Of a stretch of DNA of 64,000 nt, positions 55,518-64,000 are shown in pieces. Both the position numbers and the translations under genes were made by a program. Numbering within the stretch: position 1 is the stretch's first letter; each line of letters opens with the position of its first letter. This DNA comes from Stieleria mannarensis. Lineage in GTDB: Bacteria; Planctomycetota; Planctomycetia; Pirellulales; Pirellulaceae. Location of the stretch: the NCBI RefSeq assembly GCF_014154935.1, contig NZ_JACEHH010000012.1, positions 62,001-126,000 on the forward strand. The letters are read 5' to 3'. The notes under the pieces were generated by a model, which was given only the letters and a program-made list of their open reading frames with translations, was not told the DNA's origin and did no database searches.

Positions 55518-56237
55518 TCAATCGCCGCGGACGAAATCATGCCACTGCATTCTATCGGGTAACGTCGCCGATCCGGCGAACTCCAGGTGCAGAATCCGCC
55601 GGTGACGTGTCGTGCCCGGCTTGGAAGGGCCGCTGCTGTGGCTGATCAGCGGACGCATCGCCAGCACGTCACCGGGGGCCGCATGGATGTCAACCGCAGT
55701 ATCGATGCCTTGGCCTTCGCCGTCACTGGATCGATGTGATCCCGGAATCACCCGTAGCGGTCCGTTTTCATCGGTGACCGCGTCCAGGTGAATCCGCAGG
55801 GTCAGCATCTGCTTCAAAACATCATCGCACGCGATCACATGCGGCACGCCGGCCTTTGTGGTCGGGCGGGAAAACGATGCCGATTCGATCGAGTTGTCTT
55901 TCACCGCAATCGACGTGTCCTTGTGCCACGCCAAGCTCCACGTTCGGTCCGGTGGCTTGTCGAAGAACAGGGCTCGGACCAATCCAAAATCTGCGCCCAA
56001 CTGTTCGCGCAAGAACGGACGCAGCGGATCGGCCTGCCAAACGGTTTTCACCGCTTCGATCGACTCGATCAAGTTGCGCGCCGCGTAGACGTGGCCGCGA
56101 CTGGATCGAGCCCGCACGCCCTGGGGGTCATCGTCAAAGGCACGTCGACAAGCATCGATCAGGCTAACGATCGTCTTCGCGGGCACGGCGCTGTTGAGCA
56201 GACAAAATCCGTCCTGCTCCAATTGCCAATCGTTCAT
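55518..56237 (-). CDS. Phytanoyl-CoA dioxygenase (PhyH) family protein
   Basis: A 239-residue Fe(II)/2-oxoglutarate-dependent oxygenase-like protein. The metal triad is H105-x-D107 (SLAWHKDTSI) and distal His200 (MRPLISHSSG). The 2-oxoglutarate-binding Arg is probably in RRILHLEF. DENGPLRVIPGSHRSSDGEG and the N-terminal QLEQDGFCLLNSAV are typical of the family. The substrate is unknown; many bacterial members hydroxylate small metabolites. It follows the sulfatase gene on the same strand with a 16-base gap, so the two are probably co-transcribed. Confidence 0.88.
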   Translation of the reverse strand: MNDWQLEQDGFCLLNSAVPAKTIVSLIDACRRAFDDDPQGVRARSSRGHVYAARNLIESIEAVKTVWQADPLRPFLREQLGADFGLVRALFFDKPPDRTWSLAWHKDTSIAVKDNSIESASFSRPTTKAGVPHVIACDDVLKQMLTLRIHLDAVTDENGPLRVIPGSHRSSDGEGQGIDTAVDIHAAPGDVLAMRPLISHSSGPSKPGTTRHRRILHLEFAGSATLPDRMQWHDFVRGD

Positions 56238-56253
56238 CTCGGTCGCCGTGATC

Positions 56254-57702
56254 CTACTTTCCTCGCTTCATCGCTTTTCGCAGTCCTTCGGATTCACCGT
56301 ACAGCGGCGAATCGCTGCCTCGGCTGCCCGGGACCATCGGGGCGTCGTGGGCGGGAATCCATTTGCGATGCCGCTGGACGATTTTTGCCAATTCTGGATC
56401 GTCCGCGAGATTGTGGTGTTCATCCCGGTCGGTGCGATGGTCGTACAATTCTTCCGATCCGTCGCGATAGTGGATGTAGTGATAGTCCCGCGAATGAATC
56501 GAATGGTTGCCGGGGCCGAAGGTGCAAATCGCAGGATGATCCCACGGCGAGGAGGGATCGTTCAACAATCCGGCCAAACTGTGGCCGTCCAGCCCGTCGG
56601 GCTCCGCCATCTGGCACGTTTCCACCAACGTCGGGTAGACGTCGATCAATCCCACCGGCGCATCGCACTGGACGCCCTTTTCGATTCCCGGCCCGGCGAT
56701 GATCAACGGCACGCGGGTCGTTCGCTGCCACAGGCTGCGTTTGGCCCACTTGTTCTTTTCGCCCAGGTGAAACCCGTGATCGCTGAACAGCACCACGATG
56801 GTGTTGTCACCGAGCCCCGCAGCCTGGACCGAATCGGTCACCATGCCGACCAGATGGTCGATGAACGAAATCGATGCCAGATACGCTCGAACGGCATGTT
56901 TGTCTTCGCCGTGTTCTTTCATCCATTGAGAGCGCGGAGCCGTCGGATTCAGACTCAACTGCACCGCGATCGGCGGCACGTCTTCCAGATCCTCATCGGG
57001 CACCGGCGGCATCGCGAGCGTTTCTAGCGGATACATGTCAAACCACTTTTTACTGGCGTAGATCGGCACGTGGGGCAGGTGAAAGCCGACCGCCAGGAAG
57101 AACGGCTCGTCGCGTTCGGCCAATTCCCCGATCCGCTTGGCCGCCCACGCGGCGGTGTGATAATCCCGTTGGTCTTCGTCGGCAAAGTCGACTTGGCCCC
57201 AGTCCCAGGCGGGATGCGACCCCGGCACGCGATACCGCAGCTTTTCGGTTTGTCCCGGCGTACGTCGGTAACCGCGTGAGCGCTGGACATGATCGAACGA
57301 GGCGGCATCGGCGGGCCCGTGAAAGATCTTGCCCATCGACTCGGCACGGTAACCGCCAGCGCGAAAGTGTTGGAACATCGTCACCGCGTCTCGCGTGACG
57401 TCCACATCCCGAAACCCCGGAGCCAGAAAGTAGTGTCCGGTCGTCGACGGCAGCTTGCCAAGCAGCATGCTGATCCGTGACGGGTTGCAGATCGGTGCCT
57501 GGCAATGCGCGTTGGTGAAATTCACACCGCGAGCGGCCAGTTTGTCAATTTGAGGCGTTTTCACTTGGGGATGCCCACCCAGGCACCCCACCCAGTCGTT
57601 GAGGTCGTCGATGGCAACCAGGACCACATTGGGACGTTCGGCCGCGCGAGTTGCGGCGACCGAAACGGTCAACGAAATGGCCAATACGATGAATCGGATC
57701 AT
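56254..57702 (-). CDS. Exported sulfatase (iduronate-2-sulfatase-like)
   Basis: A 482-residue sulfatase with signal peptide MIRFIVLAISLTVSVAATRA. The metal Asp pair is in VLVAIDDLNDWVG. The formylglycine site is C72-N-P-S-R (APICNPSRISMLLGK), a Cys-type needing conversion by a formylglycine-generating enzyme. Other signatures are FLAVGFHLPHVPIYASKKWF, VVLFSDHGFHLGEKNKWAKR and the ending with HHNLADDPEL. The overall pattern is that of the iduronate-2-sulfatase-like group (S1_7-type), removing sulfate from polysaccharides. The ATG at 57702 gives the signal peptide; upstream in-frame sequence is not coding-like. It is followed by the PhyH gene. Confidence 0.93.
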   Translation of the reverse strand: MIRFIVLAISLTVSVAATRAAERPNVVLVAIDDLNDWVGCLGGHPQVKTPQIDKLAARGVNFTNAHCQAPICNPSRISMLLGKLPSTTGHYFLAPGFRDVDVTRDAVTMFQHFRAGGYRAESMGKIFHGPADAASFDHVQRSRGYRRTPGQTEKLRYRVPGSHPAWDWGQVDFADEDQRDYHTAAWAAKRIGELAERDEPFFLAVGFHLPHVPIYASKKWFDMYPLETLAMPPVPDEDLEDVPPIAVQLSLNPTAPRSQWMKEHGEDKHAVRAYLASISFIDHLVGMVTDSVQAAGLGDNTIVVLFSDHGFHLGEKNKWAKRSLWQRTTRVPLIIAGPGIEKGVQCDAPVGLIDVYPTLVETCQMAEPDGLDGHSLAGLLNDPSSPWDHPAICTFGPGNHSIHSRDYHYIHYRDGSEELYDHRTDRDEHHNLADDPELAKIVQRHRKWIPAHDAPMVPGSRGSDSPLYGESEGLRKAMKRGK

Positions 57703-57808
57703 GGCGAAAAATTGACCTTTGGAACGTTTGCGGGGGGAATCGGTGCGTCGGCGCATGATACCAGCTCCGCAACGCATGGCGCGTCGGTCACAGGGCTGGG
57801 GAACGGGG

Positions 57809-57947
57809 TGGTCAAAAAATTTAGTGGTCAAAAAATGGGCCGGCTGGAGGAGGGTGGGGGCAAAAGGTGACTGGTGAGCCGTCGGCCGATTCACACGCCG
57901 ACTCCGACCTACTGCCTTCATTTTTTGACCAACCCATTTTTTGACCA
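57809..57947. repeat. Paired inverted TGGTCAAAAAAT repeats
   Basis: TGGTCAAAAAAT occurs at 57809-57820 and 57825-57836; its inverse ATTTTTTGACCA occurs at 57920-57931 and 57936-57947. The 83-base interior is non-coding. Two direct copies therefore face two inverted copies between the sialidase-like and sulfatase genes, both on the reverse strand. It could form a long hairpin, serve as a binding array for a regulator, or be a small mobile element. Confidence 0.75.
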
Positions 57948-57972
57948 ATATCCCCCCGACGCCGCGTCCAGC

Positions 57973-59763
57973 CTATCTGACGCCAAGGGCCTCAACCGGG
58001 ATCACCGCCATTTCCGCACTGTTCAGGTTCCCCCTTCGGCCGCCGTTGTTGGAGAATCCGACGTACAGCTTGCCGTCATGCTCGATCGCACAGGGATACG
58101 ACAGACTCAACTGATCGGCGGATTCTCCCGGTTGATCGCGGTGCACGGATCGGCGGATAACGAACACGCGGCTGAAGGTGTTTTCGTGGGGCCGTGAAAC
58201 GGCGATCGTCAGCGGTGATCGTTTTCCTCCGTTGTCCTTGGCCGTCGTACAGACCAGGTAGCGCTGCCCGGTGCTCAACACGCCGGCGGCCGGTTTGGAA
58301 GTCGCCATGGGAAGGTTGCTCGGCCGAGACGCCGACCAGGTGCGACCGTAATCATTGCTGGTCGCCGCCAGTGCCACCGCCGCGCCGCCGTAGCGGGCGA
58401 GATTGACCACCGTCTTCCCATCGACAAACAGCGACGATTCGCCCCACATCCGCTTGACTGTGTCGTCGACGGGGATCGCAACCAGGTCCCACTTGGTAAA
58501 GTCGTCGCCATGGCTGATCGCGACCGCTGCCGGAAACACCGCGTCGCCCGAGTAGCGTTTCCCAAGAAATCCAGGCATGATCCAGTTGCCATCGTCCATC
58601 GGCACGGGTTGATTCATCGGCCAGAAACCGCGCTGGAGCACGACGCCCAGTGGTTCCCAGTCGCCGCTCGTCTCGTCCAGCCGGTACGCACGCGTGTGGA
58701 TGTGCTCCATCCGTCCGTAATAGGCGCCGTGAAAGGCCCACAGCGTTTGGTCGTGGGACAGGAACACACCGTGGCTGACCGCCAAGTCGGGTTCTTCGCC
58801 GGCGTCGATGATCTTCAGCGGCCCCCAGGTCTTTCCGGCGTCGTCGCTGACACGATACTGAGCTTCTTCGGTGACGGTGTTTTCTTCGCCTTGATTGTGA
58901 CCGATCGACGCGAACAACCTCCCTCGGTGCCAGGCGAGTGAAACACCGTGCAGAAACTTGTAACCGTCTCCCGGTTGGTCCCATTTTTTGATCACATGAA
59001 ATTCAACGTCGGACACTTCGGGCAACTCGGCCGCCTTCGCCAGCCGCGACGACTCGTCCCACAACTCAAACAGCGGCGCCTGTTCGGGAATCTCGTGTGT
59101 CGCGGTCACCGGCCGATACAACGCCGCGATTTCAGCAGGCTGCAGCGCCCGAGACACCATCCTCGCGTCGTCGAGCGCCCCGAGAAACGTTTGGCGGAGA
59201 TGGCCATCGTCGTTCACGCCGCCGAGCGTCAGCGGTGCCGCGGTCGATCGGATCGGGCGGCCGAGCTTGACTGCTCCGGTGATCGCTCCATCGACAAACA
59301 ATTCCGCACGATCCCGATGGAGTACCAACCCCACGTGGTGCCAATGTCCCGGTTGGGGCTGCGGTCCGTCAATCGTCAGCCAGCGATCCTGCCACAGGTA
59401 CAGTCGGAAGCACCCGTCGCGGTCCAGCATCAACGACCACTCACGTTCCCCCAGCGAATAGCGGTTCTTTGCGGCGATGATCTGCTGGTCGCGATCGATT
59501 GCGTAGGGATTCACCCAAATCGACAACGTGAACGTGTCTGCGGAAAACACATTCCCCGCTCCTTTCGTTTCGATCAACGATCCGCCATCGAGCACCAGAC
59601 TCTTTCCGCTGGCCCCGCTCGCCGGACGCGCTGAACCATGGATCGCAATGTCATCCGATGCAACCGTATCGAGTGACCAGCGAATCGAATCATCGGCATC
59701 TGCCGGCAAGGATAGGACACCGCAATACAAAAAAACTATTCCAAGGCGGGCAATCGTTGTCAT
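57973..59763 (-). CDS. Secreted LamG plus sialidase/BNR-like protein
   Basis: A 596-residue exported protein with signal peptide (LGIVFLYCGVLSLPADA). Residues about 30-215 form a LamG/concanavalin-like domain (SLVLDGGSLIETKG, FTLSIWVNPYAIDRDQQIIA, HVGLVLHRDRAELFVDGAIT, LDDARMVSRALQPAEIAALY). The rest is a sialidase-like six-bladed propeller with Asp boxes (SDDAGKTWG, SNDYGRTW). Planctomycetes often carry such genes beside sulfatases. The glycoside substrate is not evident; classic sialidase Arg triad residues cannot be assigned confidently. The gap to the next gene holds an unusual repeat. Confidence 0.83.
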   Translation of the reverse strand: MTTIARLGIVFLYCGVLSLPADADDSIRWSLDTVASDDIAIHGSARPASGASGKSLVLDGGSLIETKGAGNVFSADTFTLSIWVNPYAIDRDQQIIAAKNRYSLGEREWSLMLDRDGCFRLYLWQDRWLTIDGPQPQPGHWHHVGLVLHRDRAELFVDGAITGAVKLGRPIRSTAAPLTLGGVNDDGHLRQTFLGALDDARMVSRALQPAEIAALYRPVTATHEIPEQAPLFELWDESSRLAKAAELPEVSDVEFHVIKKWDQPGDGYKFLHGVSLAWHRGRLFASIGHNQGEENTVTEEAQYRVSDDAGKTWGPLKIIDAGEEPDLAVSHGVFLSHDQTLWAFHGAYYGRMEHIHTRAYRLDETSGDWEPLGVVLQRGFWPMNQPVPMDDGNWIMPGFLGKRYSGDAVFPAAVAISHGDDFTKWDLVAIPVDDTVKRMWGESSLFVDGKTVVNLARYGGAAVALAATSNDYGRTWSASRPSNLPMATSKPAAGVLSTGQRYLVCTTAKDNGGKRSPLTIAVSRPHENTFSRVFVIRRSVHRDQPGESADQLSLSYPCAIEHDGKLYVGFSNNGGRRGNLNSAEMAVIPVEALGVR

Positions 59764-59871
59764 GAATCATTTGTTCCTATCAATCGGGTACATTCTTGGA
59801 TCGCAAGTCTCACGTTTGGACTTAACTGCACTGCGGTCAAGTTAATACCATAGTCTCTGAGGGATCCACCG

Positions 59872-60705
59872 ATGCTGTCTCGACGAATCACGGTCACCAG
59901 AGTGGTCTGTAATCTGGTACTCTTGACCGCAGCGTCGGCTTCAGTTGTCGCCACCGCGCAAGACGACAAATCACCGCCCTCTGCTCGGCATCGCGAGTCA
60001 ATTGCGACAAATCTGACCGAAGGCGGTGTGGTGTTCACGTTTGATGATCGCAACTTTGACGATTGGGTGCGAGCGATTCCGCTGTTCGATGAGTTTTCGG
60101 TCAAGGCAACGTTCTTCATCAGCGGGCCGATCGACGCACCCGCGCTGGCCGCCATCAATCAGCTGAAAAAACACGGCCACGCGATCGGATCCCACAGCGT
60201 CCATCACCTCAAGGCGGTGGAGTACTTCCGGCAGAACTCGTCCGAGCAGTTTCTAAGGCAAGAGATCGATCCCCAGTTGGATCAATTAGCCGAAGCTGAC
60301 GTGAAGGTGACTTCGTTTGCGTACCCGATGAGCCGCAACAACGCGGCGACCGACTCGGCGCTGCTGGGTGTTTTTCGGCACGTCCGCACCGGGCGTCAAA
60401 CCCAACCGCTGGAACGTCTTAGTGAAGTCGACGACCTGTTCATTCCCGCGAAGGACATCGCGCGACGCGGATGTTTGCACGCCAAGGGAATCGATTACGC
60501 TCCCGATCGGCCCGACCGGACGTTCGAGCAACTTGATGCCGCTCTTGCTCGCGCGGCCCACAACGACGAGATCATCGTCTTTTACGCCCATCGCATCTCC
60601 GAATCCGGTCCAGGACACTTCGTGACCCCCGACGCGCTGCGCAGGATCTTCACAACGGTCCGGCAACTCGGGCTTGCGACCTACACCTGCGATCAGCTTC
60701 CGTAA
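59872..60705 (+). CDS. Secreted polysaccharide deacetylase-like protein
   Basis: A 277-residue exported protein (signal to about residue 29, SASVVATAQ). The NodB fold starts at GGVVFTFDDRNFDDWVRAIP: the Asp pair that binds metal is FTFDDR. The metal His pair appears in IGSHSVHHL. Later motifs are SFAYPMSRNN and IVFYAHRISESGPGHFVTPD. Such enzymes remove acetyl groups from polysaccharides such as chitin or peptidoglycan; the substrate here is not known. It is divergent from the LamG-sialidase gene, with a 108-base gap between. Confidence 0.88.
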   Translation: MLSRRITVTRVVCNLVLLTAASASVVATAQDDKSPPSARHRESIATNLTEGGVVFTFDDRNFDDWVRAIPLFDEFSVKATFFISGPIDAPALAAINQLKKHGHAIGSHSVHHLKAVEYFRQNSSEQFLRQEIDPQLDQLAEADVKVTSFAYPMSRNNAATDSALLGVFRHVRTGRQTQPLERLSEVDDLFIPAKDIARRGCLHAKGIDYAPDRPDRTFEQLDAALARAAHNDEIIVFYAHRISESGPGHFVTPDALRRIFTTVRQLGLATYTCDQLP

Positions 60706-61057
60706 TGTCCACCGCAAACCTACATGCGGAGTTTCCATTGTCATGTTTGGCGAAGCCGAGATCTGGACAAAGAGATCCAGATCCACGTCAATTGAAAATT
60801 ATCGCTTCCTTGCACCGCTCGGTGCGTTGCCCAGTCAAATTGAATCCGTTGGACGAGAGGACTCGGTGGGTACGGCTGTTCGCCGATTGACCACGAAGAT
60901 GACCAGAGCAAGAGCACGAGCGACGTGCAGCTCAGCGTGCCGCAGACGTTGGGGAATGGCATGTGGAGAACCGCGAATGATCAGGCAGAGTCGTTACGTT
61001 CTGACGCCAGGGCTTTCAACGACGCGGTAACCTTGTACGACAAGTCGCCCCCGCCGA
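60706..61057. other. Intergenic region, no supported gene
   Basis: 352 bases between the deacetylase gene and the small secreted protein gene, whose 3' ends face each other. Short open frames on both strands lack ribosome sites and family signatures. I see no clear terminator hairpin or repeat that matches others in this window. Confidence 0.5.
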
Positions 61058-61237
61058 TTAGCGACGGAGCAATCGTACTTCTTGCACATGATGGCCCGTG
61101 TCTTTGACGAAGCCGCGTCCGGGATGCTGACGTCGCTCGACGGCACTTCGATAGTGCGATGCGTTGGCGAGGCCTGCCGATGAGAGAACGGTGACCAAGG
61201 ATGCCAGGATAACGAGGCGTCGGTAGATTCGTGACAT
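61058..61237 (-). CDS. Small secreted protein, 59 residues
   Basis: The reverse strand carries ATG at 61237 after a strong GAGGAG ribosome site and runs 60 codons to a TAA. The product is MSRIYRRLVILASLVTVLSS then AGLANASHYRSAVERRQHPG and RGFVKDTGHHVQEVRLLRR. It has a clear signal peptide (cut after ANA) leaving a mature basic peptide of about 33 residues rich in Arg and His. It stands alone between the deacetylase and TolC-like genes. No family recognised. The good ribosome site and signal peptide are the reasons to accept it. Confidence 0.6.
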   Translation of the reverse strand: MSRIYRRLVILASLVTVLSSAGLANASHYRSAVERRQHPGRGFVKDTGHHVQEVRLLRR

Positions 61238-61485
61238 GGAGAAGTCTCCTCAGCTGAGATCGGTAAGACCATCGTGCCACGCAATCGCAGCGGTGACAAA
61301 ACCCGATCGCAATCCACCCGATCGGGGTCCGCCTGGGCCTCGATCCGCGATGATCTTGGCAGAGTCCGATCGCAACCGATGTGCCAATCAGCGTCTGAGC
61401 TCCGTTGCCTGTTTGTGCGGGCATCAACCGACACTCGTGTATGCAGCAACCTGCAGATTCTGCAACCGACTGCATCACACCTTGC

Positions 61486-63417
61486 TCAGAAGCCGCCTCC
61501 GCCCAGGGCCTGGTAGGCGTTGACGATTGCCGAGAGTTGTTCGTTCTTGGTTTCGACCAAAACCATTTTGGCTTCCATCAATTCACGCTGTGCCAGCAGG
61601 ACTTCAACGTATTCCGCCCTCGCGTTTTGAAACAGTTGGTTGGCCGCGTCGACAGAGGCTTGAAGGGCCGCCAGTTGCCGCTTCTTGACGTCGATACTAC
61701 GTCGGTAATTCTCCACCTTGGTGATTTGGTTGACGACTTCAATGTGGGCTTCCAGCACCGTTTGTTGGTAGTTGTAGATCGCTTGCAGCTGCGCGGCATT
61801 GGCGCTGCAGTAGTCGGCCTTGATCGCACGCTTGTTGATCAGCGGGCCGACCAGTTCTCCGGCCACCCCGTAGATCAATGATTCCGGTGTGCGGAACAGA
61901 TATCCGGTGCTGAACGCGTTCCAGCCGAGTCCGGCGGTCAAGCTCAGCGAGGGATAGAATCGTGCTCGGGCTACTTTCACATCCAAGCCTGCGGCCGCAA
62001 CCTGCCGCTCGGCTTCACGAATGTCGGCTCGGTTCTGCAACAACTCCGACGGAATACCGGCCCCAACCGTACTCAAGTTCAATTCCACGAAGTCACCAGT
62101 GATCCGCTCGACCGGCTGTGGATAGCGACCGGCCAAAAAATTGATGCGGTTTTCCACTTCGACGATCTCCTGGGCAATCAGTGATCGTTCACTTAGGTTT
62201 TTCTGCACCTCGGCTTGAAAACGCTGAACGGCCAACTCGGTTCCTCGACCGGCCGCTTTCTTGGCTTTGGAGACCTTCAGGCTCTGTTGTTGAATGTCGA
62301 TCGTCGATTGCAAAATCTGTAGACGGTTGTCCAAGGCAAGCAATCGATAGTAGTTCTCGGCGACTTCGGCCACGACGCGGGTGACAATGTAATTTCGTCC
62401 CTCCTGAGTTCCGAGGTAACGCATCGCGGCGGCGCGTTGCGAATTGCGAAGTTTCTTCCAGATGTCGATTTCCCACGATACGTTTGCGCCGAATCCGAAG
62501 TCCCCGAGCGGATCGGGAAACCCGGTCCCGGGGGCAACTTCGAGTTGTTCTTCGACGGCACCTGCGCGTGTGTGACGGCCGGGTTTTTCAAGTCCAGCGA
62601 CGCCGCCAAGCGTTACGAAGGGGCGGTATTCGCCGCTGCGGGCATAGCTTTCGTTGTACGCGATACGGATTTCTTCGGACAGGATTCTCAGCTCCTGGTT
62701 CCCCGACAACGTCTCCGCGATCAGGCTCAGCAAATACGGATCGTTGTAGAAGACAGCCTGTGGCAGCTGGGCAGAATTTTCAAGTGGCGCGATTCCGAAA
62801 CTGCGATCGCTCGGTCCGCTGTCGGTGTCGATCAAGCCGTAGTCGGGATCGCTGGGCGATGTGGGATCGAAATCGGTCGTTGCGTCGTCACGGGCTGGGG
62901 AATCGGATTCGATCTGCTCGGCATCAGAAGCAATGTCCTTGGCACTGTCATCGGCTTGATCTTCGTCCCGGACAGCCGGTTGCGTGAAACTGGCGGCTCG
63001 AATGAACCCTGCGAACGTACCTGGTTTTTGGGGCGTCTCACACTCTTGCTGCGCATTTTTGTTCAGCACATCGTCGGGCGACGAGGAATGCCAAAACGGG
63101 GTCCCGTTGTTCCAGTTGTACACCGACGGCATCACGGGGCCGGGCTGGGCGCATCGCAGACCGGGGATTCCGCAACCGGAAACGGCCAGCAATGCGCCGC
63201 ACAACAGTGATGAAAGGATCGCGTGACTGCTTCGCGTGTTTGATCGGCCATCGCGTCGCGACGTGGATTTCGGTCCCCGTCCCGCGGACTCGGGAATACT
63301 CCGTCCCGCGGACTCGGGAATACTCCGTCCCGCGGACTCGGGAATACTCTTTGCCCAATCCCGACGACTTCTTTCCTGGGTCGGTAGAGCAAGCGATTGC
63401 GTGCGGTTCCGGTTCAT
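61486..63417 (-). CDS. TolC/NodT-type outer-membrane lipoprotein with repeat-bearing N-terminus
   Basis: A 643-residue protein. The lipoprotein signal (AILSSLLCGALLAVSGC, lipid on Cys82) comes after an unusually long n-region of 63 residues that contains three octapeptides SIPESAGR (24-47). The mature part has an acidic low-complexity stretch (to about 230), then two OEP repeats: LSLIAETLSGNQELRILSEE, EIRIAYNESYARSGEYRP, GANVSWEIDIWKKLRNSQRA, IPSELLQNRADIREAERQVA, GPLINKRAIKADYCSANAAQ. It forms an outer-membrane channel; no pump or adaptor gene adjoins it in this window. The ATG at 63417 follows AGGGAAG. Confidence 0.8.
   Translation of the reverse strand: MNRNRTQSLALPTQERSRRDWAKSIPESAGRSIPESAGRSIPESAGRGPKSTSRRDGRSNTRSSHAILSSLLCGALLAVSGCGIPGLRCAQPGPVMPSVYNWNNGTPFWHSSSPDDVLNKNAQQECETPQKPGTFAGFIRAASFTQPAVRDEDQADDSAKDIASDAEQIESDSPARDDATTDFDPTSPSDPDYGLIDTDSGPSDRSFGIAPLENSAQLPQAVFYNDPYLLSLIAETLSGNQELRILSEEIRIAYNESYARSGEYRPFVTLGGVAGLEKPGRHTRAGAVEEQLEVAPGTGFPDPLGDFGFGANVSWEIDIWKKLRNSQRAAAMRYLGTQEGRNYIVTRVVAEVAENYYRLLALDNRLQILQSTIDIQQQSLKVSKAKKAAGRGTELAVQRFQAEVQKNLSERSLIAQEIVEVENRINFLAGRYPQPVERITGDFVELNLSTVGAGIPSELLQNRADIREAERQVAAAGLDVKVARARFYPSLSLTAGLGWNAFSTGYLFRTPESLIYGVAGELVGPLINKRAIKADYCSANAAQLQAIYNYQQTVLEAHIEVVNQITKVENYRRSIDVKKRQLAALQASVDAANQLFQNARAEYVEVLLAQRELMEAKMVLVETKNEQLSAIVNAYQALGGGGF
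63278..63349. repeat. Three tandem 24-bp repeats inside the TolC-like gene
   Basis: Three exact copies of a 24-base unit (63278-63301, 63302-63325, 63326-63349) beginning CGTCCCGCGGACTCGGGAAT. The unit is a multiple of three, so the reading frame is kept and each encodes SIPESAGR on the reverse strand. It is a minisatellite likely to vary in copy number between strains. Confidence 0.95.
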
Positions 63418-63894
63418 GTTCTTCCCTGATGGCCTTCGCATTGTGGCGTCCTGCCGAGCGAGCGTGCGACTTCGATTCGTTTTGCTCCACCTTCGTCCGA
63501 GCAAAATGCATACCACGCCTATCGACTAGCCGGTTAGTCTCGACTCTCGATCAAATCCACTTGATGGAATTGTGCCAGCATTTGCAGAACGGTTCTTTCG
63601 AACATTCCCGTTGCGTTGACTTTGCCGATCACCTCCGCCCGGACCTCACGACACAAGACAAGCGGTGCAGGGGTTGTCATCTGTCTGCAAGACGTTGCTT
63701 CATTGCGATTCCGAGCGGCCCGGTCGGCGATCACGTCGCTGCATGGATGCAAAGCCCTACAGAGACGTGGTTTGCGGAAGGCCTGTCGCCGGCGCCGCTC
63801 TTTAACGGCCGTCGTTCTCAGCGATGGCCCGTCACGTGCTTCGTCTGGAAGCGTCGACTGACCGAACCGCGTCCCCCCATGAAGGAGCTGACCA
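63418..63894. other. Divergent intergenic region, no gene seen
   Basis: A 477-base gap between the start of the TolC-like gene and the last, forward-strand gene. Open frames here are long on both strands only because they overlap each other; none has a ribosome site or a recognisable product. It should contain two divergent promoters. Confidence 0.5.
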
Positions 63895-64000
63895 ATGACA
63901 CTACACGTCCCCGCCATCGAACACAAAGCAGAAAGCAATATTTTTAAATGGGTGCAAGCCGAGAAAACTCACCGCCGATTGGCCCGACGCGACCTCCCCA
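63895..64000 (+). CDS. Start of an unidentified gene (cut by window edge)
   Basis: ATG at 63895 follows AAGGAG with a 7-base spacer, an excellent ribosome site. The frame stays open to the window end: MTLHVPAIEHKAESNIFKWV then QAEKTHRRLARRDLP, 35 residues. It has no signal peptide and is basic. I cannot place it in a family from this much sequence. Confidence 0.5.
   Translation, partial: MTLHVPAIEHKAESNIFKWVQAEKTHRRLARRDLP

Noticed and set aside
60741-60962. A reverse open frame of 73 codons with a hydrophobic start
   Set aside because: No ribosome site, composition unlike neighbours and no recognisable domain; treated as intergenic.
63278-63349. Regularly repeated 24-base units considered as a CRISPR array
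   Set aside because: The copies are directly adjacent with no spacers and lie in frame inside a gene; no cas genes nearby.

Overview
The window looks like a chromosomal segment of a Planctomycete, most likely a marine Rhodopirellula/Pirellulaceae-type bacterium. This is inferred from gene content: PSC/PSD-type cytochrome proteins paired with a DUF1501 protein, formylglycine sulfatases, a PVC-type dehydrogenase-cytochrome fusion, an ECF sigma factor next to a WD40-carrying Ser/Thr kinase, many secreted proteins, and short hairpin repeats scattered between genes. No rRNA, tRNA, CRISPR array, insertion sequence or prophage was seen.

Region 1 (1-17528) is a carbon-storage and propionyl-CoA block. 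It holds a phasin (cut by the left edge), a PhaR-type regulator, a phasin-reductase fusion, thiolase, acetoacetyl-CoA reductase, a small PhaE-like protein, a short PHA synthase and an ABC1/UbiB kinase-like protein. These run, in one direction and with gaps of at most about 85 nt from 3095 onward, into methylmalonyl-CoA epimerase, both methylmalonyl-CoA mutase subunits, the MeaB GTPase and a four-gene Na+-pumping methylmalonyl-CoA decarboxylase. Together they could turn succinyl-CoA into propionyl-CoA while exporting Na+, and feed acetyl- and propionyl-CoA into polyhydroxyalkanoate.

Region 2 (17748-30028) is for signalling and secreted caspase-like proteins. An ECF sigma factor precedes a kinase/WD40 protein with an N-terminal HxxxCxxC motif. 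A convergent five-gene cassette then encodes two exported caspase-family proteins with intact His/Cys dyads, two degenerate relatives and a protein sharing domains with one of them.

Region 3 (30153-33212) is a tandem array of four paralogous secreted IPT-like proteins. The three shorter genes are each followed by a strong intrinsic terminator. I know of no described function for this family.

Region 4 (33421-41967) has small genes (a DUF542 protein, Rnk-like, a Gdx/SugE-type exporter, a peroxiredoxin-like protein, DUF3124), a sigma-54 response regulator with a GSFTGA variant loop, and a 1168-residue SGNH-hydrolase/dehydrogenase/cytochrome c fusion.

Region 5 (42348-49253) is a tripartite RND efflux operon followed by a convergent AraC-type regulator. 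Region 6 (49365-60705) is a polysaccharide/sulfate-ester degradation neighbourhood: PSD1 and DUF1501 proteins, a sulfatase, a LamG-sialidase-like protein, a PhyH oxygenase and a polysaccharide deacetylase. The right end holds a 59-residue secreted protein, a TolC-type lipoprotein with an octapeptide-repeat N-terminus, and the start of an unidentified gene.
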